From NCBI GenBank assembly GCA_023079485.1, contig CM041084.1, forward strand, positions 126,973,292 through 127,037,291: 64,000 bases of DNA. Direction: 5' to 3'. The notes under the pieces are model-generated. The model was not told the DNA's origin. It saw nothing but the letters and a program-made list of their open reading frames with translations, and did not search any database. Every line of letters begins with the position of its first letter. Position 1 is the stretch's first letter. The position numbers and the translations under genes are program-made. Source of the DNA: Archilochus colubris (lineage: Eukaryota; Chordata; Aves; Apodiformes; Trochilidae). Below are positions 48,876 through 62,587 of this stretch, in pieces.

Positions 48876-51800
48876 CAGGCAACCTTTCCAATAGCTAAAT
48901 GCAGAGCTGAATTCTATGCTAGGTCTCTTATGCCAGTGAATGTTAAATATAAAATAACACAGACTATGTAAAAAAGTTAATTGCTATCTACCTCTTGATG
49001 GATTTAGAATATTCTGCTAGCATGAACTGGTAAGAAAATAAGTATCTGATAGCTTAGAGCTAGGCACATAGCTAAAGTAAATCATACTATTGCCATATCA
49101 AATAGTGAAATTAATTGTTATTAGAGTTAATATCTAGACCAAAGAACAATGCAGCTGTCTTATCTGGAGTAGTAAAATGGCAACTCAAGCTTTATGTCTG
49201 CTTTGCTGTACCAAAAATTCAACAAAAGACTTCTGGATGAAGCTTTATAAAGTCAAAAGAATGAAAATGTCAAAACTTTTCTTCTCTTTTGTTAATTAGA
49301 TACATATTACCATAAAAAGTCTCCATTAAAATATCCACAACCGAAAACCAACAAAATATTTCTAGTAGTGTTTCTGGGCTTGTTACTGCAATTCTACTTC
49401 TGTCATGACAACCAGATGAAAAAACAAGAGCAGGATAATAGTACTAAACAAAGTTATTGATAACCAATATATTCACCATAAAAAGAGACTGGAATTATTT
49501 GTGAATTTAGCTGTCATTCTGAAAAAAAATTGTGATAAAAACCCAAAATCAACCAAACTTAAACAACCAAAAACCCTTATTGACCAGTATTGTGTTATAA
49601 CTAGAGCTTTCAGCTCACCTCCCTTGATACATGGCAATGTTATTTTATCAGCTGTAGGTTTTATTGATATTTTTATTTGCTGAAATGCCTTAGGTTTTCT
49701 TTGCCTTGATCTAAACCAAGATTCTATCCCTAAATTTTCAACCCTATTGCCAAATTAAAAACAAAACCATAACTATTATCCCTAGCCATTAATATATGTA
49801 GATTTAATGGAGACAAAAAGTAATTAAAAACACACATTTGTATACTATGAAAGCAATTGTTCACAAATCTGAAGCCTTCATTCTTAAGGCATTCTGTAGA
49901 AATTCTGCCTTGACAATATTTTATCTGAAACAGTGTTAGGAGTAAATTTTTCAAAATTACCTTGGTAAAGTGATGCCCAGACTTCTAAACAGAAGGCCCT
50001 ACACCTTGAACTGGTTTATAGAAAGCCATTTTCAGTTAAAGGATTTTTACCAACTAGGGAAGCTCACTTTTGCAGATATATAATCCATCTATTGGGCTGT
50101 CAACGAAGCTTACTAGAATTGGTATCCTGACAGAGACATTTAAATTCAAACCTGGCTTAAGACCCACTTAGGAAATAAAAAGATTTTCTGGCAAAGCTCT
50201 ATGAGAGACCTTTCCAGTGCAGATGTGATGAGTATTGACAAGTATGCCTCACCCAGCCCTTGGATGAGACAAACTATGCTTGCAGAAGGATTTGATGTTT
50301 CAACTAAGAGTATGCTAGAGAATCTGTCTTTGTAAAAAGTGTCATAAAAAATAAATTACTCCACCAGCTCACAGAACTGTATTAACCAAAGTTAAGAGCA
50401 GATCTGGCCTGTGCAGAGCAGAGGATCAATTGGGGAGGAGCAGGGGAAGTTATTTGAGATAACTTCAGGTGAAACAAAGCAGACCTCAAGAGCTGTGAGC
50501 CGGTGCTAGGCAGAGCTGCATGTTTTTTTCTCTCTGAAGCAAGAGGCATTAAGGCTTCATGCAACTTCATTAGTGCTGGGATTATGATCTGACCTTGCTC
50601 ACCAGTCTGAAAGCCAGACCCAGACCCTCACTGTTCATCATTACAAGGAAGGTGTTATGAGATTTAAATAGGTACCCTCAAAGGAAAAGAAGATCAGTAC
50701 ATTAAAGCATTATCTCTAGTTTATTTAATGTGGAATGACCAAATGGCAGGCCTTTTTTATGTTTGAGGCTAGAACTGTAAGCAATTATATCTGTGCCATT
50801 GTAACTGATACAGCCAAGGCTGTGTACTTACCAGAATCTCTTTCATCCTGTTCAGTTTATATAGCATTATCACCCCTACGAGTTCACATTGCTTTCCCAG
50901 TTTTCTAATGCTTTATAGGCATATTTGGTATCTAGGGATGAAACAAGGAACAGAGAATTAATAGTCCTGTCTAGATATGGGTATCTGCCTTTATCTGCTG
51001 CTTTAACACTGCTGTGAATTACAGGGTACTTTTAGGGCTTAAGAAAATATCTGATTCAAAGCAACACCAGAGTAAAGTGGCAAAAACAGTGCCTAATTCC
51101 AAAGTCCTGCTAAGCCAGATCTGAGAAGGGTACACTAAATCAGAACTAAAGAGAAGACAACTGAAGGCCTTCTCTTTGGTGCCCAGCTGTAAATTTATTT
51201 TCATCCCATGATTTGGGAAGTCTGCAGAAAGCAAATGTTATCCAGCTTCCATTCAAGCCAGCTGCAACCAAACCTGAGAATTTCCCTTCATTTCACTGTC
51301 CACCTGAGAAGTTATTTGCTTCCCTAGAAAACTCTCTAGGGTCAGCTGTGGAAATGGTGCCTCTTTCCCCAAAGCTGTGCTCCAGCTGCAGTATAAAACA
51401 CAGCCCCTTCCACCAGCTGTGTTGCTCCTTTTGGCCCCACCAGGACCATCCTCCCAGGCAGGATGGATAAATGCCTTCTCTGCAGGAGTTGCTTCAAATG
51501 AGTTTAGCAAACCAGGCTTGTGGTACTCAGCTCTGAGCTGCTGCAAGAGGGAAGGGTACTCATGGGATGAGTAGCTCAGATCCCAGTGAAGAACAGATCT
51601 TTTTTTCCCCCATCATTTTTAGAAGCATTTCTGACATGACTCACAGTGCCTGGCACCCAAACTTTCTGGAGTATGTTCTTCCTGTCATGAAATGGAAGAT
51701 GTTCGGGGAAGGAAATATGGGGAGTAGATAAAGTGTATCCTGTGGCTAGTGATGTGTTACCACCAAGTGACAGCCCCTTTTCAGCTTTTACCCACATCTC

Positions 51801-52790
51801 AGAGCTTTTGCCTGAAGACTTTCAGTTGAGGACTTTCTCTCATAACAGTGGTAAAATCACTTATTCACAGGAGAAATGCCAGACAGCTGGCCATACTATT
51901 CAATAATTTGGGAATGCGTACCTCACTGTCCCCACAACAGCTGAATGTCTCCTCAACAACACCATTCACAAAGGCTTCATTTGCCAGAATGGCCGAGGCC
52001 TGTGAATACCTTTGTTTTTATATACAGATGAATGTGTAAATAGTTCTTCTACTTAGGTGCACATCACTTGTTTTGGTTTGGTTGGTTCTGCTGTGTGACG
52101 AAGCTGCTTACTTCTCTTTATTCAAGTTATCCTGTCCTAAAGATTAGTGGGCCAAATTATTATTTTCTTTCTCCTTTGCCTACAATTTCAGTAGGAGCTG
52201 TGGCTTCAGGATATGAATCCAGGAGGCTACAGGTCTATCAGAAGCCAGTGCAAAGAGAAGCCACCCTAAGGCTGCTCTAATTTTTGGTGTAGAGCACTCA
52301 TGGCTCTGGGACCTCTCGTGAGCAAGAAGTTTGGTACTTTGCTTTCTGCCACACACTGTTCAGTCCCAGCTGAGGAGACAGAAGAAAGATCTGCACTTGT
52401 TCAAAACCAGCAAACAACTGCTTTACACCCTCATTTCACACCTGTTTTTCTATTTCTCATAGCCACAAAGTGGAAATTCACTTTTAATTGTCTGATTAAA
52501 TTGAAACCGAATCCCCCTCTCAACTTCAGTGTCAGTTCTCATGCCAACAGGCATCAGTGCTGGGCAAGCTTGTAGGAAAACTGAAATCTATCTGAACAAT
52601 GTGAGAGCTGGAGTATCCAAACATACATAAAATAGGACTCTGTAAAAGTAAAAACCTAGACTGATCAGTACAGAGATCTTCAGATGGTTTTGTAAATCAA
52701 TGTATGGAGTTGTACTTCAGGGTGAAGCGACTAGGAAAAGGAACTTTCTGTGGTATGCCTTGAAAAGCTTTTCAGTCCTGAAAAGAGTGT

Positions 52791-52828
52791 TGTTATTATT
52801 ATTATTATTTATTGTTATTGTTAATATT
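52791..52828 (+). repeat. ATT microsatellite
   Basis: Mostly ATT/TTA triplets with one TTTA and two GTT interruptions, directly visible; possibly length-variable. Confidence 0.8.
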
Positions 52829-55219
52829 AAAAGTAAGGAAAGAAAGGAGGTATGTACTTTTTTAAACTTTAAATGTAACTAGTGTTCTAGGTAAAAATGA
52901 TGATGCAGGACATGTAACAATTAAAAAGTATTCCAAATAGCATTTGTCACAAATGATGTGTCTCCCATATTGTATGTGGGAGACTGGCAGGGACCACTCC
53001 ATTTTTCTCAGAAATTAATGACCATATGACTTTCAACACAAGCAAGCACCTCAGCAGCACAAAGTAGCCCTCTGACTTCTTGCACACACTTGCTGACTCT
53101 GACTTGCTACACACCCCTACAGAAGAAAATCAGCTCTCAGTCACATCATTTTTAATGTGCTGGTACATGGAGTCACACCAATGTATACTGTTTTGTAAAG
53201 CACTGCATAAGAGATGGGAAATGGGACTTTTTAAAAAAATACATGAAAAAAAGTCAGGATTTTATTGACCCAGTAAATCTTTATTGTTCTTATTCTTCTG
53301 TATTGGTTTAATACCATTTGCAGGCAAGCAGGTAGCCGGTAAGGTAAGTTCTGAAAGTTCAGAACCTCTTTCCTGTGGCCAAATCCTCAGGCACCTAAGA
53401 CATAGTAAGTGGCAATATCAATACTCATATCTGCCAGCTCATTGAAAGGCCTGATAAGCACCAGAGTTGATCCAATGAAAGAGGGAATGCTTTCATTCAT
53501 AAAGGAGCTGGCAAAAAGGAGAAGGACCTCCCTCTTGGCAACAGTGATCTCTTAGACTACCTTAAGCTCACCCTCAGAGAAAGGAATTTTAAAAAATGGC
53601 AGAATAAACAAAACAGCAGCAAGGTTTTAAAGGTGGTGATGAGAACATATTGATGAAGGAAGACAGACCTGGCTGGATTAAGATGTCCTGTTGTTATTCA
53701 CCCCAGCTCTTGCACTTGGATGCAAAAAGAGCTGCTGAGCAGAGCAGCCTCAGAGGGAGCTGGGAGGAGGGGGAGAGGGAGGGAGCAGGAGGGGCTGCTC
53801 TGGTAAAACTGATTCTGGACAATTTCTTATATCCTTTGATAGAGGAAATAGCCTCTCTAGGGAAATATAGAGCTTTTGATATTTGATGAAAGTTCTTATG
53901 AATATTTTGGTATTTCACCCTACCAGTGACTTCTATGGGCAGGAAATGTCTTATGGGAAGCAGAATAAAGCAACTTTTAGAGCAATCATCATCATATTTC
54001 AAGCTGTACTAGCTAACAGGATTCTCAAGTTACTAAAAACTTTCCTCTGGCAAGTAGAGAGCCTATTAGTGAAGTATTATATTATTTGTCAAGAATGTTT
54101 TATAATACTGTCCATGCCTACCTACATGAGCTAGAAAACTAGAGTCAGCAATTTGCTGATTTAAATGCTGATTTGTTGTTCACAACCTAGGAAAATGGAT
54201 TAAAGTGTTATGAAAGAAGACACAACCAAGCAACCATCCAGAAGCTGAGCACAGCTTGAGTGAACTGACAAGATGGTTTGTACTCTTGCTTCTGGTGACA
54301 GCTCTGAACTTGCAACAGTCACCTCTGGGGTGTCTTCATTCTCCATCTACTTCTCCTTCATGCCCATCTGTTGTTCTGCAACGTGTTGTGCTGAATAGTA
54401 TCAAAATGGATGTCAAGGCCAATATCCAGAATATAAATATTTATTCTTCAGTCCAACAATCTCCCACTTTAAGCTTGTATACTTTTACTAAACTTGATCT
54501 TCTTCTTTCTGTACTGCTGGTTGAAGCAACGCTACCACACATATATCCCTATTGTTTTGTTGTTGTTCTCTTGTATATTACCTCTCAACTTTTGCTTACA
54601 GGTACCAGGTAATGTAGCAATTTTATCACAGTGGCTCATCTTCTCCTATTGCATCTACAAAAACAAAATATGCAGCATTGGAGAAGTACAAGTTTATAAA
54701 CCCTTTTAAAGGTTTTCAGGATATTCTTAAGATTTATAGCATTAAATAAGAAAACTGATCAAATTATTTTAGCACTGTCACTCAGTATGAAAGCACATGA
54801 ATTTTGGTTGCTTTATTAGCTAGTAGAGAGGATTCATTCTGGTTAGTAAGGAATGGAAGAGAATATGGGAAACTCAGATTCAGCCCAGGCTCTTCTGAAA
54901 GGACTGTGCTCAGCCAAGAGAGGGTTTGTAACTCTAGGATCTATTCAGGGTCCACCAGTTCAGAAAATAATTTTTCTGAAAAAGAAGGAGAGTGAATTAA
55001 AATACCTTTTAATCACACTGATTGCAGCACTCTGCTGCAAGGACAACGGTGATACAGTCCCTGATCTAATTAGTGTTAAAAAATGTAACGGATCTGAAGA
55101 AATTCTTAAGGTATTATTATAAGGTAGTATAATTAATGCCTATTATTTGTAGTAAGTATTAAGTATGTGGATGCTTTTGGGATGATGAAATAATCAATCA
55201 GGGATAAGATTCAGATTTT

Positions 55220-55243
55220 AAGTATCTAAGTATCTAAGTATCT
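55220..55243 (+). repeat. Three perfect AAGTATCT units
   Basis: An 8-bp unit, aagtatct, is repeated three times without change, within AT-rich DNA. A small microsatellite. Confidence 0.9.
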
Positions 55244-56559
55244 AAATTAATAATTAAAACTTTTCACGTTCAGGTGTCACACCTGATTTTAGTCTCACTC
55301 TGTGGGTACATTATGCATTTTCCATACAAAAGGGAAAGTCCCCGAAGATCACCAGCACTGCAACATGCCCTCAGCTCACCCATCTGGGGCTGACAGAGCA
55401 CACAGGTGTCCCCAGCTGCAGAGCTGGTGGGACCTGACAGGGACCTGGGTGCCTCTTTTTGGCTGGAACTCAGAAAGCACTGAAGGACAGATCTTGGGAG
55501 ATATGTGGTGGGGTCTTGCTGCTTAGACATGAAGAGGTCCAGATAGGCAAAAAAAAAGAAAAACACTTCACAACCAAACAGGACTTACCTGGGCAAAAGC
55601 ACTCCAAGAGGCTGCTGAGACAGTTTGTTCTCCAGTGCAAACCTGATCCATGGTACACTCAAAGAAAAGGTGAAATGTGTATTTTTAATTTAACGTCGGA
55701 CCCTTTTTATAGCAAATCACAGCTAAAAAAAGCTGGTGAGTTGCTTTTGTCGAAACACTACAACACCACAGAACATTGATAGAGCTTGTAAAGCTACAGT
55801 GTGACATCTCAAATGTCTTCACCAATACCCAGCTTTTGATTGCAAGAGTCATAGGAAAGCTTTACAGAAAATTCAGCAGCTTCGGTGATGACTGCTATGG
55901 AATTCTGTAATTATTTCTATGTTTTAACCCTCATACAACCTGTGGTCCCACTCAAAGTCTCATTGATGGCTTCCTTGAACAGGCCAAGTGCCACTTCTGG
56001 GTGTACAAACCACGTTGCCATGAGCCACGTGTGTCCTAGGTACCCCTGTGGAGCAACAAAGGGTAACAGCAACCCAATTTTCATCTTGAAAAGAAAAATG
56101 AAGTTGTTTTAATTGTTTCATGTCCCTTTTCCTGATGAAAGTTTATTTTTTTTCCTGTATGTCTGTTACACAGAACATGAGAAAAACATTTTGGAGAACA
56201 GTACAATCAGGACTGAAACTTCTTCAAAAACACCAATCATAGTGGTCATGAGTTTTCAATTGACATTTTGATAATACAATTGTACTGATATTGCAAATGA
56301 CCAGCATGTTCTTCTTCACACAGTTTTGAATCAAACATATTCTTGTCAAGTGGCATGGAAGCAGACATCAGCAGTAAATGCATCTGGACGTATTAAATGC
56401 TAGATCTTATTTATTCAAGCAGATTCCCTTTAATCTTAGGTCCAAATTTTGACAGAACTAAATTATGCATGAAATTTTACGTATATAAAAAAGTTAAATT
56501 GCTTTAAAGCTTGAGAATTATTATTTTTTCATACCTCCCCAGGTGTCTGGTTTGAGCAG

Positions 56560-56700
56560 AGGTTTAGATTTTGCCTCAGAACTGTTGTAAAATGTTAATT
56601 TAAGTGAACTGCTATATTCATGAACAAAGAGACTTTTTACACTCGTGACGTGAGTCATTAATTGGACATCTCATTCATCACAGACCCTTACCAGAGAAAA
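56560..56700. promoter_or_regulatory. AP-1/CRE-like site with homeodomain motif (candidate)
   Basis: TGACGTGAGTCA at 56646-56657 fuses a CRE-like half (TGACG) with a perfect AP-1 site (TGAGTCA), immediately followed by TTAATTGG, a homeodomain/NK-type core. The flanks are free of recognised repeats until the A-run at 56736. A compact composite site of this kind could work as an enhancer; chance is not excluded. Confidence 0.3.
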
Positions 56701-56735
56701 CAAAGAACAAGAACTAAAACAGGACTCCAGCTTTG

Positions 56736-56753
56736 AAAAAAAAAAAAAAAAAA
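56736..56753 (+). repeat. Run of 18 A
   Basis: A homopolymer in plain AT-rich sequence. No retrocopy was recognised upstream. Confidence 0.85.
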
Positions 56754-56949
56754 GTTTCAGGAATCTGCATTTAATCAAAATGTGCAAAACAATCTCCAGA
56801 TACTGTCTGGCAACAAATTTAGGATTTGCAGAGCTAAAGTGTTCATTTGCTTGGCTATAAATATTATGTTGATGAAAGACAGTCCTAACTCTGTCTTCCT
56901 CCACTTCACTTCTGATAGGGAAGTTAAGATTTTATGTGTTTGCTTAGAA

Positions 56950-57400
56950 ACCCATTAGATCTAACCTTTCCAGGAAAACTACAAAGGGGAATGATAAATG
57001 GTCATGTATCAGTTCAGGGGAGGGGGAGTTTTCATCTGGGGTTCTGCAGGGGTAAGTACTCAGTCTAGGCATATTTGATGTTATCATTCATGATCTAGCG
57101 TATAAATGCAAATTCAAAGATTATACTAAGGTGGGAGGAATTGCTAATGCTAGTAAGTAAAAAACTACAACATTTTAAGTGACATCAAGTAGTTCGGAAG
57201 AGGAGCAAGAAAATAAGATTAAAGCTGCAAAACTGCAAGATACTGTGAGATAGCTGTGAGAAAACACTCCAATGAGATGTTTAGTGGGAAGACAAAAAGA
57301 GTAACACAAGAGGGCTGAAACTGAGCAGAATATTAGATATACATTTGCAACAGGGACAAACAACAACAACAAAAGCTCCAAATGAAGTGGTATGCATTTA
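56950..57400 (+). mobile_element. Very old CR1-type LINE fragment
   Basis: The order of words fits a CR1 reverse transcriptase: actacaaaggggaatgataaatgg, gttctgcaggggtaagtact (the complement of S-G-V-P-Q-G-S-V-L at DNA level), atatttgatgttatcattcatgatct (F-x-x-F-I-N-D-L), then aaagattatactaaggtgggagg (A-D-D-T-K-L-G-G). Each block is substituted and frames are broken. It shares no close identity with the young copies in this window, so it belongs to an older subfamily. Both borders are approximate, as the sequence fades past 57250. Confidence 0.6.
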
Positions 57401-60400
57401 AAGGTCTTACCTTATGAGCTGTAGAATTAGTAAACTTCTTCCATATGACTTGTCAGCAAAAAAATTTTAGAGAAAGGAGGTGATCTGTAAAGTGTGTGAG
57501 CAGAGTTTTGAGTAAGTATAAGCAAGTCAAAGGTTGCTGACTCTTGCTGACTGGTAGGTTCTGCATCATTTTGACAATAAAATTTCTAGCTATGCAAGCC
57601 TTGCTTAAGATTCCTCCACAAAAAGAGATTAAAAGGCTGTTTAGAAACAGAGAATTTGAGATTAAATCTTTGCACAGTCCCTTCTCTTCTTCACTATAGA
57701 GTTAAACCTTCAGCAGACATGGGAAAGAAATAAACCACAATTCACACAGCTACTAAAGTCACAAATAGTGTCTCTTTGTTCTGTGAACATAAGAACTGCA
57801 TGGCTTTTACACTACTAATTTTAATATATTGGACTAAAACAATATCCTTAGACAACACCATCAAATTACAGTTTTTAGAAATTGAATATTATTTTAATGC
57901 ACATTCTTGGTAAAAAACAGGGCAATAAAATGCCAAATTAATTTAAACAGTACCTTATTATGTAAACCATAATATTTTCTGAAAGAAACATCATAAACCA
58001 GAAGAAAGTAAATGCTAAAAAATCCAGGAAAACAAAACAAATAAAGAGATCTTTCAATTGATAACACCAAACCCATAATCATTATTATTGCAAATATTTG
58101 CATGGAATTAGTACATTTGAAAAGCAGAATATTTAGAACATATACACTATTTTCTCCTCCTTAGCATTAGTGTCTCCTATAAAAAAAGCTGCATGAAAGA
58201 ATAGTATTTTTTCTCTACTCAAAGATAAACTTTTATACTTTGTCTAAAATTTTCCACACATAAGCTCCTGGTCATATTTTATACCATGCTACGTATTTAA
58301 TAAGTACTCACAATCAACCTGGGACAATAACACCAGTTTATCAGGAACTGGGCTCAACTCTAAAAGATTATCAGAGAACACTATAAAACCACTGCTGCTT
58401 GTAAGAGACCACTAGGAACAGTATGCTATGCCCTGTAAAGCAACCAGGGCAGTTTTATTAAGGTCAGATGGCATTTGAAGACAGAATCATGAAGAAACAT
58501 ATTGAAAAGGCTTTTATAGAATGGTCCTGTTGTGAAAACACCTTAGGGACTTAAGCACATGCATACACATGTTTCTTGTTTTTATTTCCATGACTTCATG
58601 TATAGTCACCCAGTTTACTAGTCAAAATGTTTCTTTCCTGTCACTGCTGTCCTAAGCCTCTACTATACCTGGGTCCTGAAAGTATGTATTCCCTTCGGCA
58701 TGAGCATTAATTAAATTTTTACCAAGCTTGTTGAATTAAAAAAACCCAAACAAACTAAACCAAATAACACAGCACCACTGTCCCCAGTAAGCAACAAAAC
58801 CACATCAAAGAACAGAGTCTTGAAATACAGAGTAATTAAAAAAAAAAAAAATCTATAAATCATTAATAATTAATAAATAAATTAATTAATTTCTAGGGCA
58901 TTCAGGTACAGATGTATTTGAATTGCCATCCTTTTGAAGACAGACACTCAGTCCAGCAATCTGGCAGAGCCTCCAAGGAGCTAAAAGAGCAAAAACAGGG
59001 AGCCAAGACTTGATGGATCAAGAGCAGGAAGTGGGGAGAAACACACAGCACTGCTCTGGCATGGCCCTGCTCCCCAGCTCCTGGCTGGAGCAGACATATA
59101 TTAGACATACATCGGTTCTGTAGTCAGAGGCAGCCTAGCAGGAGGTAAAAAATCCTGGTGAAGTCTTGGGCCAGCCCTCCACTTTTTTTAAGGTACGTCG
59201 ACAAACACACTTCTTAAAGCTGGTTTAAAGACACACATGTTAAGGAAAATGCAATGGCAAAACCCTCCTTGAATTCTATATGGTTTCTTACCTAAAAATT
59301 TTTACTGCCAATTTGGTCAGTGTCCAATGAATAACTGCATCATTTCTTATAATAGCTCTTATTTCTTGATAGTTTAAGCCATCAAGTCATTTCCTAAAAT
59401 TGCCTTGCTTTTGCTAAAAAGTTCTAGATTGCTAAGAATCACTGTAGTACAGAATTATTCCACCTACCAGGCTAATTTTGTACTGACTCTCTGAACATTT
59501 TCAAATGTGTCAGTTTGCGTTTTGAAGAATAGTCTACAATAATGGAATGACATATCCAGCATTAATCACAGTATGACTATCAATATGGCAACATCCTTCC
59601 ACAGTTTGTATATCCCAAAGCAGCTTTACATCATGCTGGTAGTTCATGTAGAGCTGGCTGTTTATACTAATATCCCCTCCATCTTTCCTAGTCCAAAGGC
59701 TGTCACAGGCTTCTAGAAGGAAATCCTATTTTAAGACTGGATTCTTTGTTCCCAGAAGCATGACCTGAAATTCAGCTTTTATTCCCAAGAAACCTAACCT
59801 GGCATATTTTATCAGTCCCTGACATTATTTTCTGTGTACCTTTTACTTTTTAACCATTTGCTAATGTTACCAGGAATGTTTTTATATTGCTTTTTCTCAC
59901 CATCACCAAGAACACTGTATGTAGTCAGAGAACAGATCCAAGAGTGACCTACTAGAAACCTCCTGTCAAACAATTGATTTCAATTTACAATTGCATATTA
60001 TATTCCATAGGTAGCAAAGATTAAGCTGCATAATACTTGCTGTATGTATTGCATTTACTGTACTATGGCAAAATATTGTAGTATGTGTGTACATATATGT
60101 GTGTACATATATTATTTAAGTGGAAGACATATATTATTTAAGTAGATTTAGAACATAGCATACATTTAACATGCATGTTCTTTAAATGTATTAATTCTAT
60201 CAGAAAATGGAGACTGACAGTATTTGCCAGATGACAGTTTTAAATATGATTTGTTTGTATTACTTTGGACATGACTTAGACTTGAACTGCAGCACACAGA
60301 ACAGCACTGAAAATGCCTTTATTCAAATTAAATAATACTATTTGCCTGTTCTGTGCACCAACATTTTGGAGCATTTTTTTGAGCATTTGGAGCATTTTTT

Positions 60401-61558
60401 CCCTCATCTTTAAAAACTGTCTGATTCAGGAAGTCTTGTTTGTGATTAATAATTCCACAGCATCAAGAAATATGTTTACGCTTCATCACCTAAGCAGGAC
60501 TGTCAGCCTTGACTCCTTTTGCTTCTCAGCAGTCTTGTGATGGCTGTAAATCCCTCAATAGTGTCATAACTCTGAATTCCAGCTATTTGATGATTTTGTA
60601 GGGAACAGTCATAAGTACAGAGTGATTTATACCAGCACTGTTGTGAGAGTCCAGCTGACTGAATAACATTAAATATTATTTGTCATGTAATTATTACAGA
60701 GAAAAGTTTATAAATAGTGAGAAAAAAAAGATGAAGTTTATGAAAATGAAAAAAAAAGGAAATACTTTTAAATACTCCTTTTAAATACTTGTGAAACAGA
60801 GATTATAATTTTTTCATTTCCTCCCAAGAAAATCTAAAAGCAAAGTTTGTACAAATATAAAGTTGTCAATATTAGAATTATACTATACAGTGTTATAATG
60901 CAAGAAAATCTATTATCACTTATTTGAGTTAATCACAGAGTTTTCTTACAGTGTTGAGATACAATCAAGAGAAAAAAGATGAGGACTTTGGGAAAAGAAG
61001 CAGACTGGAGCAAAATGGGAGTTTTCTCATTGCCTCCAATACACTCCAGAAGCAAACTTACTTGGCTGGACTTCACACCAAGACTTTACTTCTTTCTGCT
61101 CTGTCATTTGCAGTCACAGATCTCCATAGATTTAATCAAAGGATCCCAGGTAAAAGTGTTCTCACTGAAGTTACAAGACATAAATGTCACTTTGGTGTTG
61201 GACATAAGGGAGATCTCCTTGATGCAGGATCTAAAGTCATCACTGCCTGGGGTTTGGTTTGAGCACACAGACACTGGAACTAAACTTGTGGACAAACTCT
61301 TTGGCAGCATGATGTACAGAACCTTAAGTCAGGTTTTATTCAGGTGGGTGCACTGCCACTTCCAGTTTTACCCCACCTCAGAAAACTGCATACAGCCCAC
61401 TTCATCCTGCTTCTTTCCTTTGATGCCAACTTTGCACAGCTCATAGTCACAATTCTCTGGACACAGGCAAGCTGCTGAATTTAATCTCAAACATACATAA
61501 GTCCAACTGCAGGCACTTTGAGCAATATTAAGTTTTATTTTAATAAAAATTACATTTT
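57401..61558. other. AT-rich non-coding stretch
   Basis: A 14-A run at 58838-58851, an AATTAAT-rich patch at 58850-58893, and nothing recognised besides the direct repeat near 60.1 kb. The 155-codon plus frame 60979-61446 overlaps other frames, has no recognisable domain and no promoter or polyadenylation context, so I do not call it a gene. Confidence 0.5.
60083..60143 (+). repeat. TG/TA-rich patch with 17-bp direct repeat
   Basis: acatatattatttaagt occurs exactly twice (60105-60121 and 60127-60143, offset 22), after two gtgtgtacatatat-type units from 60083. A small local duplication, directly visible. Confidence 0.85.
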
Positions 61559-61822
61559 CATAGAATCATAGAATCATAGAATTGCCTGGGTTGGAAGGGA
61601 TCTCAGAGATCATCGAGTCTAACCCTTGAACCACCATTGCAGTTGCTAGACCATGGCACTGAGCGCCACATCCAGTCTCTTTCTAAATATCTCCAGGGAC
61701 AGAGAATCCACTACTTCCCTGGGCAGCCCATTCCAATGCCTGATCACCCTCTCCGTAAAGAAATTCTTTCTAATATCCAACCTAAACTTCCCCTGGCACA
61801 ACTTAAGACCATGCCCTCTTGT
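61559..61822 (-). mobile_element. Young CR1 LINE 3' fragment, minus strand
   Basis: About 264 bp in minus orientation, ending (at its low-coordinate side) in three perfect ATTCTATG octamers (complement at 61559-61582), the hallmark avian CR1 terminus. The minus frame contains [20 protein letters not shown] and [17 protein letters not shown], then stops at 61646-61648, which is the normal end of the CR1 second reading frame. It is 5'-truncated just before TRGHG. By hand alignment it differs from the copy at 63.2-63.4 kb at about 17 of 240 positions, mostly transitions. Confidence 0.95.
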
Positions 61823-62587
61823 ATGAAATACCATTGAAACAATCATTTACTTGGGTTCAGCTGCTGGTATTGTCTTTAATCTCTTTATAACTTTCCATTG
61901 CACATGTGTTTTTTTTTAAATGATATTTGGCATTTTGTTAATAATACATGTATTATAATGTTAATAATACATGCATAATAATAAAGCATTTCTATAGCAT
62001 TTTTCATGTTCAAAGTGTTAATTAATTTTTTTTTTAAGTATTACAGAAGCTATCAGTTCAGTAGACAGTTACAATTGCCTTACAGAGAAAGGCAGTTGTC
62101 TCACTCACTTTAAAGAGAAACTTTATGTCCTCTGGAAGAAAAAAACCTGCATTTTGAACAGATAGGACTTGCAAGGGATTCTGATGATTTAGGGGATGGG
62201 AATCTCTTGCCCCCCCAAACCAAGAATTTAATTTAATTAACAGGATAGCACAATTTCCAACATTCATTTAAATTAAGCCACTGAGCCAAAAACAATTATT
62301 CCAGAATCCTAATTGTGGCTTCTGACATACTTCCGTTACCTGTGTTTATATTTTGTGTAAAGCAAGAACATGTGATTATAATCTTGATTTTGGTGCCTGA
62401 TAAATGCATCCATAAGCAAATGAGGAGGCAGCTGACTTGATTAGGTGCTCTTCAGAAGCTGAACAAATCATAATTTCTGCAAAACAAACCAAAAACCTAC
62501 TCTACAGCAGCATAACGCTTGGAAAGTTACACTGTGCTACTGTCTCTTCGTTGTGGCTTGGGGTTTTGGGGCAACACCTTGAAACTA
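61823..62587. other. AT-rich spacer between two CR1 copies
   Basis: Very AT-rich at 61910-62040 (poly-T and TAATAATACATG units, the latter duplicated near 61941-61976). No gene or older element was recognised. Confidence 0.55.

Larger units (their letters stand above)
48876..56440. other. Long non-coding stretch, no gene seen
   Basis: AT-rich, with an ATT tract at 52791-52828 and three perfect AAGTATCT units at 55220-55243. A purine-rich patch lies at 53735-53800 and a somewhat GC-richer region at 51350-51550 with a TATAAAA near 51393. Frames at 54256-54612 (118 codons) and 55459-55779 (106 codons) have no recognisable family. The words at 55935-56005 (tcccactcaaagtctcattgatgg) faintly resemble the old amniote repeat. 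Confidence 0.5.

Noticed and set aside
54256..54612. 118-codon plus frame with hydrophobic segments, candidate small membrane protein
   Set aside because: Hydrophobicity is what TTT/CTT-rich DNA gives; no conserved motif and a shifted frame overlaps.
60979..61446. 155-codon plus-strand open frame
   Set aside because: No motif recognised, a second open frame overlaps it in another phase, and it ends just before a CR1 without supporting signals.
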